NCBI RefSeq assembly: GCF_028606985.1 | Contig: NZ_CP117416.1 | Coordinates: forward strand, 2,952,001-3,016,000 | Reading direction: 5' to 3' | From: Paenibacillus kyungheensis | Lineage (GTDB): Bacteria; Bacillota; Bacilli; Paenibacillales; Paenibacillaceae | DNA: 64,000 nucleotides | In this document: in pieces, positions 1 to 9,447 of the stretch | Layout: each line of letters begins with the position of its first letter | Numbering within the stretch: position 1 is the first letter of the stretch | Position numbers and translations under genes: made by a program | The notes under the pieces: model-generated | Seen by the model: the letters and a program-made list of their open reading frames with translations, nothing else | Databases searched by the model: none | What the model was told of the DNA's origin: nothing

Positions 1-33
1 TATAAGAATAGCCTAATTTATATTGGGATGAAA

Positions 34-705
34 TTAAGATTTGTTTTCGTATTGTTTCATCAATGCTGCTAATTCATCTTCAACAGCTTTGTCTTTACCG
101 AGCGATGCGAACTCATCATCTAGTGATTTGTTCTGACCATTCACTTCTTCACTCGCTTGTGCTTGAGCTTCCATTTGTAGCATTTTTTCTTCCATACGTT
201 TCAAGCCAGATGTTGCAGAATCAGAGCTAAATTCGCTCATCGCATGATTGATTTCTTTTTGCGCTTTGGCTGCTTGATAACGAGCGATTAATGTATCACG
301 TTTATTTTTCATTTCAGTCAATTGCTTACGCATTTCATTTAATTTGGCACGAAGATTATCTGCAGAAGCTTTGTTTTGCTCATAGTTCGCTTTGAACTCA
401 TCACGTTTGGCTTCAGCATTTTTCTTTTCTTCTAGTGCACGACGAGCGAGATCAATATTTTGCGCTTGAGCAGCCATATGCGCTTGCTCTTCACGTTTTT
501 TGACCAATGCTTCTTGCTCTTCGTACGATTGTTTGAAACGTTTCTCAATAGCGATCTGTGATGCAACAGCCTTCTCTGCATCTTCAAGGTCAGCAGACAT
601 ATCACGAATATATTGATCTGTCATTTTAATAGGATCTTCTGCCTTCTCAATCAAAGCAAACACATTGGATAAAGTTAGATCACGTAATCTTTTGAAAATA
701 GACAT
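34..705 (-). CDS. pspA: PspA/IM30 family membrane stress protein
   Basis: A 223-residue protein that is almost entirely charged, heptad-rich helix from about residue 25 to 190, opening with the typical MSIFKRLRDLTLSNVFALIE amphipathic segment. PspA/IM30 proteins are ESCRT-III-like peripheral membrane proteins that assemble on damaged membrane and protect the proton gradient. Length matches the family. The ATG start is preceded by a GGAGG ribosome site (around 709-714). A perfect sigma-W type promoter lies at 765-790, so expression is expected under envelope stress, as for B. subtilis pspA. Any downstream partner genes would be off the left edge of the window. Confidence 0.93.
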   Translation of the reverse strand: MSIFKRLRDLTLSNVFALIEKAEDPIKMTDQYIRDMSADLEDAEKAVASQIAIEKRFKQSYEEQEALVKKREEQAHMAAQAQNIDLARRALEEKKNAEAKRDEFKANYEQNKASADNLRAKLNEMRKQLTEMKNKRDTLIARYQAAKAQKEINHAMSEFSSDSATSGLKRMEEKMLQMEAQAQASEEVNGQNKSLDDEFASLGKDKAVEDELAALMKQYENKS

Positions 706-764
706 AAATAATTACCTCCAATTTAATAATTGATCACTATTGTCGTGTCAATGATAGATCATAA

Positions 765-790
765 TACGAAGCATGATATTTAACGTTTCA
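765..790 (-). promoter_or_regulatory. sigma-W (ECF) promoter of pspA
   Basis: On the minus strand the -35 element TGAAAC (790-785) is followed by exactly 16 bases and the -10 element CGTA (768-765). This is the full B. subtilis sigma-W consensus. It sits 60 bases upstream of the pspA start. The rest of the 706-1075 gap holds only the terminator at 961-996. Confidence 0.85.
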
Positions 791-960
791 ATAATTTGTA
801 ATTTGACCGCTATTCATCGTTCTATATTCTGACTATATGACTGCATATAAACACCAATAGATTCCTTATACTACCTATTTTACGGGATTATGGGTCTTTC
901 GTCTATATCACCCTGCTCATTGCAATCTATACATATAAAATTAAACATATTTGAAACTAA

Positions 961-996
961 AAAAACACTCTCGGTCGATAAGACCAAGAGTGTTTT
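961..996 (-). terminator. Rho-independent terminator of the stalk-domain gene
   Basis: Inverted repeat with 16-base arms (AAAAACACTCTCGGTC pairing GACCAAGAGTGTTTTT with one G-U), a 4-5 base loop and T tracts on both strands. It lies beyond the stop of the gene at 1076-2752. Confidence 0.85.
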
Positions 997-1075
997 TATC
1001 TATATAGGCGTCAATCACACCGAGATGGGTTGGCTATGGGCATAACCGAATATCTCATTAGTAGTGAACGCTATC

Positions 1076-2752
1076 TTACATCGATTTCGTTAACGTAATT
1101 GAACCATCTGCTTTGTTCCATTTAACGTCCCAACCTAATAGTTCAGTAATCGAACGTAAAGGTACTAGTGTTCTACCGTCGCTATTCACCATAGCATTTG
1201 CACTTAACATTTTAGTAGTTCCATTTACATCTACTTTTTTGTTATTAATCCAGAATTTCATCGTATCACTGCCTGCCATTACTGTTACTTGACCGGCAGA
1301 TTTATTCCAGCTTACTTTAGCACCGATTCCTTCACCCAGGTAACGAAGTGGGATATACGTTGTGCCATTTTTAACGACTGGAGCTGTATCCATCATCGTT
1401 GTTTTGTCACCAATTTTGAGCTGTTTGCTATTCAACTTCATCCATACCATCGTCATTGAATCATTCGATGTTGTAGGAGCAGTTGTTGTTGGTTGCGTTG
1501 GTGTTTGAGTAGTTGGCGCTGTAGGCATAGGTGTTGTTGCTGCTGTTTTGAATTTATCTGGATATTGCGTTACGATCGCACCACCCAATGCTTTACCAAT
1601 ACCGAACATCGTTTTGTATCCTTCACGATCTGCTGTATATGCACCTGCATAGTTTTTAGCTGCATATTGATCGATCACAGCTTGCACTTGATCTTCATGT
1701 GTACGTAATGCTGCTAAAGCTGCATCTGCTGGCAAGTTATTTGCTGTAGCTGTACCTAAAAATGTAGAGAATTCTTTAGTGAAGTCAGTAATACGATCTT
1801 TGACAGCTTGTAAAGAAGTTTGGTTATTTGATTTGAGTGCATCTACATAATCGCTTTGTGCTTTGATATGATTGGTCACCCAAATTTTTTCAAATTGGTT
1901 AGCACCTTCTGCACCATAGATTGATGAGATAGCTGCTTTAAAGTCTGCTGTATTGCCTGCTTCAGCTGCGATTAATGCATCAGAATCAGGTTCACCGTTA
2001 TATTGTTTTTGCATTTGCAATACAGATAATGCAAAGTGTTCTGCTGCTAGATGATTAAGTGCTGAACGCAAATCTGCTGCTGGTGTATCGACAGAAGTGT
2101 TATCGAATTTAGCAGGGAATTGAGTTACAATCGCACCTGATAACGCTTTACTTACGGTAAACATCGTTTCCAAACCTTCACGATATTCAGTGTAAGCACC
2201 TGTATAATCACCGGCTACATATTTTTCAAATACATCTTGTACTTGATCTTCATGGAGACGTAAAGCATTTTCAGCGGTTTGTTCAGGTAATTTACCGCCT
2301 GTTGCTGTAGATAAGAATTTGGCAAATTCATCTACAAATCCTTGTACTTTCGCTTCTGCAGCTTTGATTGCATCTTCATTTTTCATTTTGGTCGCTTTTA
2401 CCAATTCATCGGTATATTGATTATGAGCGCGGAAGATTCTTTCGAATTCAGCTGCGCCTTCTTTACCATACAAAGACTCAATAGCAGGTTGCATATCTAA
2501 TGCATTTTTATCCAGTGCGTCTAACGCTTGTGCAGCATCAGGAGCACCTTCATATGCTTTGGTCATCGCTACAACAGCTAGCGCAAAATGTTCAGATAAT
2601 AGATAATCAAGATCTGAACGAAGGTCTGCTGCTTTGGTGCTTACAGTTGGCATTGATGCTGAAGTCGCATCTGCGGCAAAAGCACCCGTAGTGGGAACTA
2701 ACAAAGATAAGCTAAGTACCGGCACTATTAATTTTTTCATTTTCATCATCAA
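1076..2752 (-). CDS. Secreted protein with duplicated helical module and copper amine oxidase N-terminal-like domain
   Basis: 558 residues. A signal peptide ends near AFA-AD (residue 26). Two similar helical modules follow, roughly residues 43-217 and 226-395. Each starts with an LR..L..L..EHFAL motif, has a HEDQVQ.V helix and ends with GAIV.Q.P.KF. A Pro/Thr-rich linker (about 400-430) leads to a C-terminal copper amine oxidase N-terminal-like (stalk) domain, about 440-556, with the repeated T.IPLR and TLVPLR motifs. Such domains are usually wall-associated binding modules in Paenibacillaceae, and no catalytic residues for an oxidase are present. The conserved His and acidic residues in each helical module could bind a metal or haem, but that is inference. 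It stands alone between two terminators. Confidence 0.75.
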   Translation of the reverse strand: MMMKMKKLIVPVLSLSLLVPTTGAFAADATSASMPTVSTKAADLRSDLDYLLSEHFALAVVAMTKAYEGAPDAAQALDALDKNALDMQPAIESLYGKEGAAEFERIFRAHNQYTDELVKATKMKNEDAIKAAEAKVQGFVDEFAKFLSTATGGKLPEQTAENALRLHEDQVQDVFEKYVAGDYTGAYTEYREGLETMFTVSKALSGAIVTQFPAKFDNTSVDTPAADLRSALNHLAAEHFALSVLQMQKQYNGEPDSDALIAAEAGNTADFKAAISSIYGAEGANQFEKIWVTNHIKAQSDYVDALKSNNQTSLQAVKDRITDFTKEFSTFLGTATANNLPADAALAALRTHEDQVQAVIDQYAAKNYAGAYTADREGYKTMFGIGKALGGAIVTQYPDKFKTAATTPMPTAPTTQTPTQPTTTAPTTSNDSMTMVWMKLNSKQLKIGDKTTMMDTAPVVKNGTTYIPLRYLGEGIGAKVSWNKSAGQVTVMAGSDTMKFWINNKKVDVNGTTKMLSANAMVNSDGRTLVPLRSITELLGWDVKWNKADGSITLTKSM

Positions 2753-2927
2753 AACTCCTTTATGTGTTTGTTTTAGTTTTTGTTGTCGTCCTTACACAGA
2801 TGAACGGAAGAGATTCATTTTTGGATCACTTTGTTATTTTAATTTTTAGAAATGGATTTCAAAAATAGAACGTTTCACGAATCGAATGTCAGCCTATGTA
2901 CGATGCATTCCACTACTATTTTTGAGC

Positions 2928-2973
2928 AAAAAAGAGCCTGTATCCCTTGATATACAAAGGGTACAGGCTTTTT
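2928..2973 (-). terminator. Terminator downstream of namA
   Basis: Hairpin with arms AGCCTGTATCCCTT and AAGGGTACAGGCTTTTT (one bulge), with an A/T tract on each side. It serves the minus-strand gene ending at 3107. Nothing else is evident in the 2753-3106 gap. Confidence 0.8.
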
Positions 2974-3106
2974 AAAATGATGACTTATAATTCGCTATTC
3001 TTTTTCTACATAACAGTTATCTAGCGTCAAAAAATTTTTATTATTGTTCAAAAAATACAATGACATGATAATCAATATTTTGGTAAATATACATATTTAA
3101 GTATAA

Positions 3107-4135
3107 TTATCTATGATATCCACGTGCATATTGTACCGGAACTTCTACTTCTAATTGAAGTTCTTTGGCAGCATGAGTTGCCCAGTATGGATCACGTAAC
3201 ATAGCTCGACCTACTGCTACAAGATCAGCTTGATCGTTTTCGATCACTTTTTCAGCAACTTCATACTCATCCAAAAGACCTACCGCAATCACAGGCATGT
3301 TTAACGCTTTTTTGATATGAGTTGCTAATTCTACTTGATATCCCGGACCTACTTGCATACCACCTGAACCGACAGGGCCTTCACCACCAGAAGAAATATG
3401 CATCATATCTACTCCTGCTTCTTGGTAACGACGGCAAACGTCAGTAATATAATCGATACCGTATCCACCATCAACGTATTCACGTGCAGATACACGCATA
3501 ATTACAGCCATCTCAGCAGGAACAACTTCACGAATCGCTTCTACTACACGTACACCGAACAATGCAAGATCTTGACCGTACTCGTCTTGACGTTGATTGA
3601 CAAGTGGCGAATGGAATTGATGAATCAAATAACCATGAGCTCCATGCACTTCTACAGTATCAAATCCAGCTTCTACAGCACGACGTGCACCTTGACGATA
3701 CGCTTCGATCATGTCTTCAACTTCTGCTGTTGTCAGTTCATGAGGTGTTTTGTAACCATCTCCATCATAACGAACAGCCGAAGGTGCCACCGGTGGATTA
3801 GCATCTTCTGCTTTGCGTCCAGCATGACCTAATTGAATACCGATCTTCGCTCCATATTGATGTACTCCATCAACAATTTTGCGATAAGCAGGAATAAAAG
3901 AATCGTCCCAGATCCCTGTATCGTTGTCTGTAATTCGTCCGTCTGGATGTACAGCAGTCATTTCAACAATAATAAGACCTGTACCGCCTACAGCGCGGCT
4001 AATATAGTGAACGTTATGCCAATCATTTGGCATGCCGTCTTTAGTATCTACAGAATATTGACACATCGGGGGCATAACTACCCGATTTTTAAGCTCTAAA
4101 TTTTTGAATGTGTATGGTGTAAATAGATTGGTCAT
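3107..4135 (-). CDS. namA: NADPH dehydrogenase, Old Yellow Enzyme family (YqjM/NamA)
   Basis: 342 residues, the size of B. subtilis YqjM. An FMN-dependent TIM-barrel ene-reductase that reduces activated C=C bonds of quinones, enals and nitro compounds with NADPH. Visible signatures are the N-terminal RVVMPPMCQYS with the redox-tuning Cys, the paired substrate-binding histidines in VEVHGAHGYL, the phosphate-binding VAVGRAMLRDP, and a C-terminal RGYHR tail like that of YqjM. The ATG follows a GGAGGG ribosome site. A 21-base dyad lies 56-76 bases upstream. In Bacillus this class responds to oxidative and electrophile stress. Confidence 0.93.
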   Translation of the reverse strand: MTNLFTPYTFKNLELKNRVVMPPMCQYSVDTKDGMPNDWHNVHYISRAVGGTGLIIVEMTAVHPDGRITDNDTGIWDDSFIPAYRKIVDGVHQYGAKIGIQLGHAGRKAEDANPPVAPSAVRYDGDGYKTPHELTTAEVEDMIEAYRQGARRAVEAGFDTVEVHGAHGYLIHQFHSPLVNQRQDEYGQDLALFGVRVVEAIREVVPAEMAVIMRVSAREYVDGGYGIDYITDVCRRYQEAGVDMMHISSGGEGPVGSGGMQVGPGYQVELATHIKKALNMPVIAVGLLDEYEVAEKVIENDQADLVAVGRAMLRDPYWATHAAKELQLEVEVPVQYARGYHR

Positions 4136-4190
4136 TATTTTCCCTCCAACAGTATATGATGATCTGTATTATGCCAAATTTATCGTAATA

Positions 4191-4211
4191 AATAATAACA
4201 TACTTATTATT
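4191..4211. promoter_or_regulatory. Dyad operator candidate upstream of namA
   Basis: Perfect 8-base inverted repeat AATAATAA-CATAC-TTATTATT. It overlaps a TATAAT-like -10 on the minus strand about 70 bases before namA. This is the geometry of a repressor site. The binding protein is unknown, and the AT-rich content weakens the case. Confidence 0.4.
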
Positions 4212-4350
4212 ATATACTAAAATGAACACAACAAAACATTGCAAAAGACATATTAGCTATTTTCACTAAATCTTCATAAAGTTGTTCCAACAAATAATTG
4301 ATATCATCCTTACGAGAAGTTTCTGTATTTCTTATTTCTATGCTTAACAT

Positions 4351-4384
4351 AAAAAAGAGCTGATAAATATATCAGCTCTTTTTC
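4351..4384 (-). terminator. Terminator of the amino acid ABC operon
   Basis: Perfect 14-base arms AAAAAGAGCTGATA and TATCAGCTCTTTTT around a 4-base loop, after the stop of the ATPase gene at 4429. Confidence 0.88.
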
Positions 4385-4428
4385 GTATGCTTATTTTCAC
4401 CTTATTTATTAGGTTACAGTTGATTGAT

Positions 4429-5157
4429 TTATAATACTTTGCTCAAAAAGTCTTGGGTACGTGGATGGCTTGGAGCCCCGAATACTTCTTCCGGTGTACC
4501 TTGCTCTACAATTTGCCCTGCATCCATAAAAATAATACGGTCGCCTACTTCACGCGCAAAATTCATTTCATGGGTAACTATGACCATCGTCATGCCTTCA
4601 TGAGCAAGCTTCTGCATTACTTCTAGCACTTCACCAACCATCTCAGGATCAAGTGCTGATGTAGGTTCATCGAACAACATCACATGCGGTTGCATCGCCA
4701 GTGCACGCGCAATCGCAATACGTTGCTTTTGTCCACCAGATAACTGACTTGGATAAGCATTGTATTTATCTGCTAACCCTACCGTGTGTAATAGATCTTC
4801 TGCAATTTTATTAGCCGCATTGGTATTCATTTTTTTCACTTTGATCGGTGCGATCGTTAGATTTTGCAATACCGTTTTGTGTGGAAAAAGGTTAAAGTGC
4901 TGGAACACCATTCCCATTTTTTTACGAGTATTATCAATATCATGCTTACGCGCTGTAATTAATTCATTTTCAAAATGAATCTCGCCTGCGGTCGGTTGCT
5001 CTAACAAGTTGAGACAGCGTAAAAATGTACTTTTACCCGATCCACTCGGTCCAATAATAACAACCACTTCACCTTGAGCGATATCCATATCGATGCCAGT
5101 TAATACTTCATTTTTGCCGTATGACTTTTTAAGACCTTTAACGTTGATCACTTGCAC
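4429..5157 (-). CDS. Polar amino acid ABC transporter ATP-binding protein (GlnQ/TcyN type)
   Basis: 242 residues, the usual size of PAAT-family ATPases. It shows Walker [11 protein letters not shown]-loop [10 protein letters not shown], signature [16 protein letters not shown], Walker [15 protein letters not shown] and the switch His in VTHEM. It powers import through the fused binding protein/permease encoded just upstream, whose last 20 bases it overlaps, so the two are translationally linked. The first start is GTG at 5157 with GGAGG only four bases away. A second GTG two codons later has a ten-base spacing, so the exact start is uncertain. Substrate cannot be fixed from the ATPase. Confidence 0.93.
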   Translation of the reverse strand: MQVINVKGLKKSYGKNEVLTGIDMDIAQGEVVVIIGPSGSGKSTFLRCLNLLEQPTAGEIHFENELITARKHDIDNTRKKMGMVFQHFNLFPHKTVLQNLTIAPIKVKKMNTNAANKIAEDLLHTVGLADKYNAYPSQLSGGQKQRIAIARALAMQPHVMLFDEPTSALDPEMVGEVLEVMQKLAHEGMTMVIVTHEMNFAREVGDRIIFMDAGQIVEQGTPEEVFGAPSHPRTQDFLSKVL

Positions 5158-6625
5158 TCAACCTCCGTTCTACAATACCTAGTAGTTTGGACAATATAAA
5201 TGTCATAACAAAGTAAATCGCTGCCGCAATAATCAACGGGCTCAATGCAGAATACGTAATACTACGAACTGCTTGTGCCTGGAACATCAAGTCGGCTACT
5301 CCGATAAAGGAAACGATTGATGATTCTTTGATAATGACGACAAATTCATTACCGATCGCTGGCAATACACTTTTGATTGCTTGTGGAATAATAATATGAC
5401 GCATTGTTGCGCCATAAGACATACCTAGTGAACGTGCTGCTTCTGTCTGTCCACGATCCACGCCTTGAATACCTGCACGGAAAATTTCAGCTAGATAAGC
5501 AGAACTATTAATAGATAATGTGATAATACCAGATTCTAAGACGGTAAAGTTAATATTAAATGCTTGTGCGATACCGTAGTGAATAATCAACAATTGAACA
5601 AGCATCGGTGTCCCACGCAAAATCTCAATATAGGTCATCGCTAACCAGCGGAATACAGAGATTTGTGATAAACGTAACAATGATACAATCAATCCAATAA
5701 TAAATCCGAACAATACACCCATCGCCGATAAGAACAATGTGTATTGAATGCCTTGCCAGTAGTAACTACGATAATCCCAGAAAATTTGGAAAATATTCGG
5801 CTTCGGTTTATCTTTGATTTGCTCTGCTGTTTCACCATCAGTTTCACCTGAATTAAGCTTGAAAGCTGCTTCTACGAATTTATCAATTTCATCATTAGCT
5901 TTGAGTTCTGCTAATGTTTTGTTAATTTGACCTAATAATTCAGTATTTCCTTTTTGGACAGCAATCGCCATTGGTGTATCGCTGTCTGGAATTTGAATAT
6001 CGGTGATTGCAAGATCAGGATGATTAAGCACCTGACCTTCTGCTACAGGGCCTTCCATCACTGCTGCATCTACACGATTCGATTCCAATTGCAACATAAT
6101 ATCAGATACTTTATCAACTGGAGATAACTTAGCTCCTTGAATACCTTCTGCGATATCTTGTTGAATTGAACCTCTTTGTACACCGATCGCAGCCCCTTTC
6201 AAGCTATCCATCGTTTTATATTTTGTTTTGTCTTCTGCACGAGTTACAATCACTTGACGAGAAATATAATACGTATCTGAGAAATCTACATTTTGACGAC
6301 GTTCGTCTGTAGGTGTCATCCCTGAAATAATCATATCAATCCGGCCGCTATCTAGCGCGGGTAACAAACTGTCAAACGCAATATCTTGAATTTGCAGTTC
6401 TGCTCCCATATCGGCAGCGACTCGCTTAGCGATCTCAATATCTGATCCTACAATCTCATCTTTGCCATTTATATTTTTACGAAATTCATAAGGTGCAAAA
6501 TCTGCACTTAAACCTACAACTACTTTTTTACCTGTGTCTTGTGCGGCGGACGCCATCGGTGCTACTGCTAAAAATACAATCAGCACACTAAAGCAAACCG
6601 CAAATAACGATTTACATACTTTCAA
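5138..6625 (-). CDS. Polar amino acid ABC transporter, fused substrate-binding protein and permease
   Basis: 495 residues. A signal sequence runs through AVAPMASA (about residues 1-27). A periplasmic-type binding domain (SBP_bac_3, about 35-270) follows, with the family motif [13 protein letters not shown] and [11 protein letters not shown] short linker leads to a permease domain (about 285-485) with the EAA-loop [22 protein letters not shown]. Fusion of receptor to permease is known in some Firmicutes (GlnP of lactococci) but is not the Bacillus subtilis arrangement. I place the start at TTG 6625 because AAGGGGAT lies eight bases before it. The in-frame ATG at 6643 and GTG at 6652 sit on or before that ribosome site, and the 6643 codon directly abuts a TATAAT -10-like sequence. 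It pairs with the overlapping downstream ATPase. Confidence 0.92.
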   Translation of the reverse strand: MKVCKSLFAVCFSVLIVFLAVAPMASAAQDTGKKVVVGLSADFAPYEFRKNINGKDEIVGSDIEIAKRVAADMGAELQIQDIAFDSLLPALDSGRIDMIISGMTPTDERRQNVDFSDTYYISRQVIVTRAEDKTKYKTMDSLKGAAIGVQRGSIQQDIAEGIQGAKLSPVDKVSDIMLQLESNRVDAAVMEGPVAEGQVLNHPDLAITDIQIPDSDTPMAIAVQKGNTELLGQINKTLAELKANDEIDKFVEAAFKLNSGETDGETAEQIKDKPKPNIFQIFWDYRSYYWQGIQYTLFLSAMGVLFGFIIGLIVSLLRLSQISVFRWLAMTYIEILRGTPMLVQLLIIHYGIAQAFNINFTVLESGIITLSINSSAYLAEIFRAGIQGVDRGQTEAARSLGMSYGATMRHIIIPQAIKSVLPAIGNEFVVIIKESSIVSFIGVADLMFQAQAVRSITYSALSPLIIAAAIYFVMTFILSKLLGIVERRLSASDQR

Positions 6626-6854
6626 TTTTTTATCCCCTTCCATATTATACACGCAGACTTGACCAGTCTACCGGATCGAAGTAAGTTGACCTACAATCAT
6701 ATCCATCACAGAAACCTTATTAAAAAGTCTAACCGGGTTATTATAAATGAATATGTATGATTATTCAATCATTTTATCGTAAGTTTAGTTCCACTTTATG
6801 ATATACTACTTTGGTCGAAACATTATATGATAACTTCTAAAGGAGACGATACTA

Positions 6855-8033
6855 TTGTCTATTACATCCAACCTCAAATCACAAATAGCAACAACGATTG
6901 ACCAACATGCCGAACGTTTCAAAGCAGTTTCTACATATATAGGAGATAATCCTGAACTAGGTAATGAAGAGTTCAAAGCATCTGCCAGATTAAAAGAAGA
7001 ATTGCTATTCCATAACTTTACGATTGAAGCACCTATATTAGGGATCGAGACTGCATTTATTGCTACTTACACTGCTCAAAAGTCAGGACCTGTTGTCGCA
7101 TTGTTATGCGAATATGATGCGTTACCTGAAATTGGACACGCTTGCGGTCATCATCTCATCTGTATGATGAGTGTCAGTGCAGCAGTAGGATTAAAAGCTG
7201 TAGTTGATGAGTATGGTGGAACGATTCGAGTCTATGGTACACCAGCAGAAGAAACACGTGGTGCTAAAGTGCCGATGGCAGAAGCTGGCTTGTTCGATGA
7301 TTGTGATTTTGCGATGATGGCACATCCTTATTATGCCTATGAAGAATCAGGCATTTCTTTAGCAATGGATGCTTTGCAATTTGAATACTTTGGCAAATCT
7401 GCTCATGCCGCAGCTAGCCCGCAACACGGTATCAATGCACTGGATAGCGTGTTGCAACTATTCAATGGAATCAATGCTCTTCGTCAACAGACACGAAGTG
7501 ACACGCGGATTCATGGCATTATTAATCAAGGCGGAGTAGCTGCTAATATTATACCGGACTACGCTTCTGCTCAATTTTATGTTCGTTCTGCTAGTCGTGA
7601 ATATACCAATGAACTTGTAGAAAAAGTAAAACGTATTGCTGAAGGATCTGCTTTGCAAACAGGATGTACTTTAAAAGTGTCGAATTATGAATATTCGTAT
7701 GATGAATTAATTACCAACACTACGTTATCCGAGGTATTCACTAATAATCTAGTCTCGCATGGAGTAGCACGCTCTGATATTCATAGTGGCAAAGACGCTG
7801 GGTCACTTGATCTGGGAAATGTATCTACACACTGCCCTGCGATTCATCCTTATATTCAAGTCACTACAGAAAAGCATGAATTGCATAGTATCGGATTCCG
7901 TGATCGTGCCCAGCTACCTGAAGCATTAGACGCAATGATATTCGGAGGCAAGATTTTAGCAGAAACAGCGTATGATGTGATAAGCCAACCTGAACTATTG
8001 CAACAGATTAAGCAAGAATTTGTAGCACGTTAA
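6855..8033 (+). CDS. M20D family metallo-amidohydrolase
   Basis: 392 residues. It matches the M20D (AbgB/aminoacylase-like) fold: metal-site motifs CEYDALPEIGHACGHH near residues 90-105, GTPAEET near 130, the AHPY histidine near 155 and a C-terminal HSGKDAGSLDLGNVS segment. These enzymes hydrolyse amide bonds of N-acyl or N-aroyl amino acids and related conjugates in the cytoplasm. The start is TTG at 6855 behind AAAGGAGAC. It is divergent from the amino acid ABC operon and shares about 230 bases of control region with it, which suggests the transporter may import the conjugate that this enzyme cleaves (inference). Confidence 0.88.
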   Translation: MSITSNLKSQIATTIDQHAERFKAVSTYIGDNPELGNEEFKASARLKEELLFHNFTIEAPILGIETAFIATYTAQKSGPVVALLCEYDALPEIGHACGHHLICMMSVSAAVGLKAVVDEYGGTIRVYGTPAEETRGAKVPMAEAGLFDDCDFAMMAHPYYAYEESGISLAMDALQFEYFGKSAHAAASPQHGINALDSVLQLFNGINALRQQTRSDTRIHGIINQGGVAANIIPDYASAQFYVRSASREYTNELVEKVKRIAEGSALQTGCTLKVSNYEYSYDELITNTTLSEVFTNNLVSHGVARSDIHSGKDAGSLDLGNVSTHCPAIHPYIQVTTEKHELHSIGFRDRAQLPEALDAMIFGGKILAETAYDVISQPELLQQIKQEFVAR

Positions 8034-8211
8034 GATGTAATCATTTCCAGTCGGACTCTAACATTCTAATTAGCTATTATTTTATTCATTTAGCGATAAT
8101 ACTAGGTATCTGTCTGCTTAACTGTAATGCAAAAATGATTTTCGTATAGAGATCGTTTTCTACAAAATAACTTTATAATCGGCTGATTGTAAAAGACAGG
8201 AGTGGTTGTAA

Positions 8212-9318
8212 ATGTCCTTTGATCTTTTATTATTAATAGCTTTTATTATTGTGTTTATTGTTATGTTCCGTAGAATCGCTCGTAGACATCAAGGCGATTC
8301 TTGGTCAATCAAAGCGAATCAGCGCTTTTTCCGGTCTGCTGTTGCGGCACCGACATCGATTGTGCCTGCTGGTCATCCTTGTGTACCGTTAGTTCTTAGA
8401 TTAGAAAATGCTTTGCCTGCTGATTATGCTCATCAATTAAGACAACGTGTGATGACAGAACATCCTGATATGACAGAGGAAGAATGGAATTGGCGCTGGG
8501 TCGAAATGCGTCGCTACTTTTTGATCTGTGCGCTTTTCAATCAAATGCCGATGTTCAGCAGTAAAGTCGATGATATCTGGCATGAAATGTTGATGTTTAC
8601 GCGTGAGTATCAGCAGTTCTGTGATCGTTTTTTTGGATATATGTTGCATCATTCTCCACATGGACAATCAGTATCACAGCCGGATCAATGCGCTTTATTT
8701 GACTGGGCGTACTCGCAACTGTTCCCAATTACTCGTCCTAACTCTAGATTGTGGAATGGATTTTTCAATTATCCGTTGGCACTTTCAACGATGAATAACT
8801 TATATTCTTTTAATGAGTATCGTATCGATCATAGTCTGTTTAACCGTCATACATTTAACCATATTCCTGAAGCCAAAACAGCCATTTTATATTTGAGCAA
8901 ACAATTTCAGGATCACAATAAACAAGCATTGCAAAAAACACCACCGGCGCGGTATAACAAACAAAGTAAACATCATACCTACGATAACGGAAATTATACT
9001 TCGCCAAGTGATAATTATGGTCTGGGTCTGTCCGGTTGTGCTGCTGTATATTATTCGCAAAATGATGTACAACACTTCTGTCCGGCAGTTAATCAGTATT
9101 TGCCAGCAGATGTGCAGACGTTGCAATCGTATAATGCTAGTTCTTCTTGTGGTACAGGGTATATGTCTACAGACTCTGGTTCAGGACGATCAGGGCATCA
9201 CAGTCATGGAAGCGATTCTTATGATTCTTCTCACAGTCATAGCGGAAACGATTCAAGCAGTAGTTCTTGCAGTAGTGATAGTTCTGGAAGTAGTTGTGGC
9301 GGTGGCGGAGGAGATTAA
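8212..9318 (+). CDS. Membrane-anchored glycine-rich-domain (DUF1399/GRDP)-like protein with Ser/His/Gly tail
   Basis: 368 residues. One N-terminal membrane segment (about residues 3-20) is followed by a basic stretch. A globular domain (about 55-225) contains DDIWHEMLMFTREYQQFCDR and FGYMLHHSP. This W-H-x-x-L-x-F-x-x-x-Y-x-x-F-C pattern resembles the glycine-rich domain-containing protein family (DUF1399). A low-complexity region follows. The last 60 residues are Ser/His/Asp repeats with scattered Cys, ending CGGGGGD. GGAG lies nine bases before the ATG. No catalytic function can be assigned. Similar CGGGG-type C-termini occur on several poorly understood membrane proteins. The MFS gene follows 129 bases later. 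Confidence 0.6.
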   Translation: MSFDLLLLIAFIIVFIVMFRRIARRHQGDSWSIKANQRFFRSAVAAPTSIVPAGHPCVPLVLRLENALPADYAHQLRQRVMTEHPDMTEEEWNWRWVEMRRYFLICALFNQMPMFSSKVDDIWHEMLMFTREYQQFCDRFFGYMLHHSPHGQSVSQPDQCALFDWAYSQLFPITRPNSRLWNGFFNYPLALSTMNNLYSFNEYRIDHSLFNRHTFNHIPEAKTAILYLSKQFQDHNKQALQKTPPARYNKQSKHHTYDNGNYTSPSDNYGLGLSGCAAVYYSQNDVQHFCPAVNQYLPADVQTLQSYNASSSCGTGYMSTDSGSGRSGHHSHGSDSYDSSHSHSGNDSSSSSCSSDSSGSSCGGGGGD

Positions 9319-9447
9319 TTATATTGATCTTGGGTGTGAGCCATACGTTGCATACAGACTTGGTCTGTATCTTTATTTGTGAGAGCGCTTTATAAAACAT
9401 TTGTAGAAAATAAAAAATAAACAGATGATATGGTGGAGGATTATTGT

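Noticed and set aside
9352-9370. Terminator after the GRDP-like gene
   Set aside because: The ATACAGA/TCTGTAT stem is short and has no clean T run, so transcription probably continues into the MFS gene.
9008-9382. Alternative frame across the Ser/Gly tail of the GRDP-like gene
   Set aside because: Repetitive codons keep several frames open; there is no ribosome site, and the main frame has a clear start and domain.
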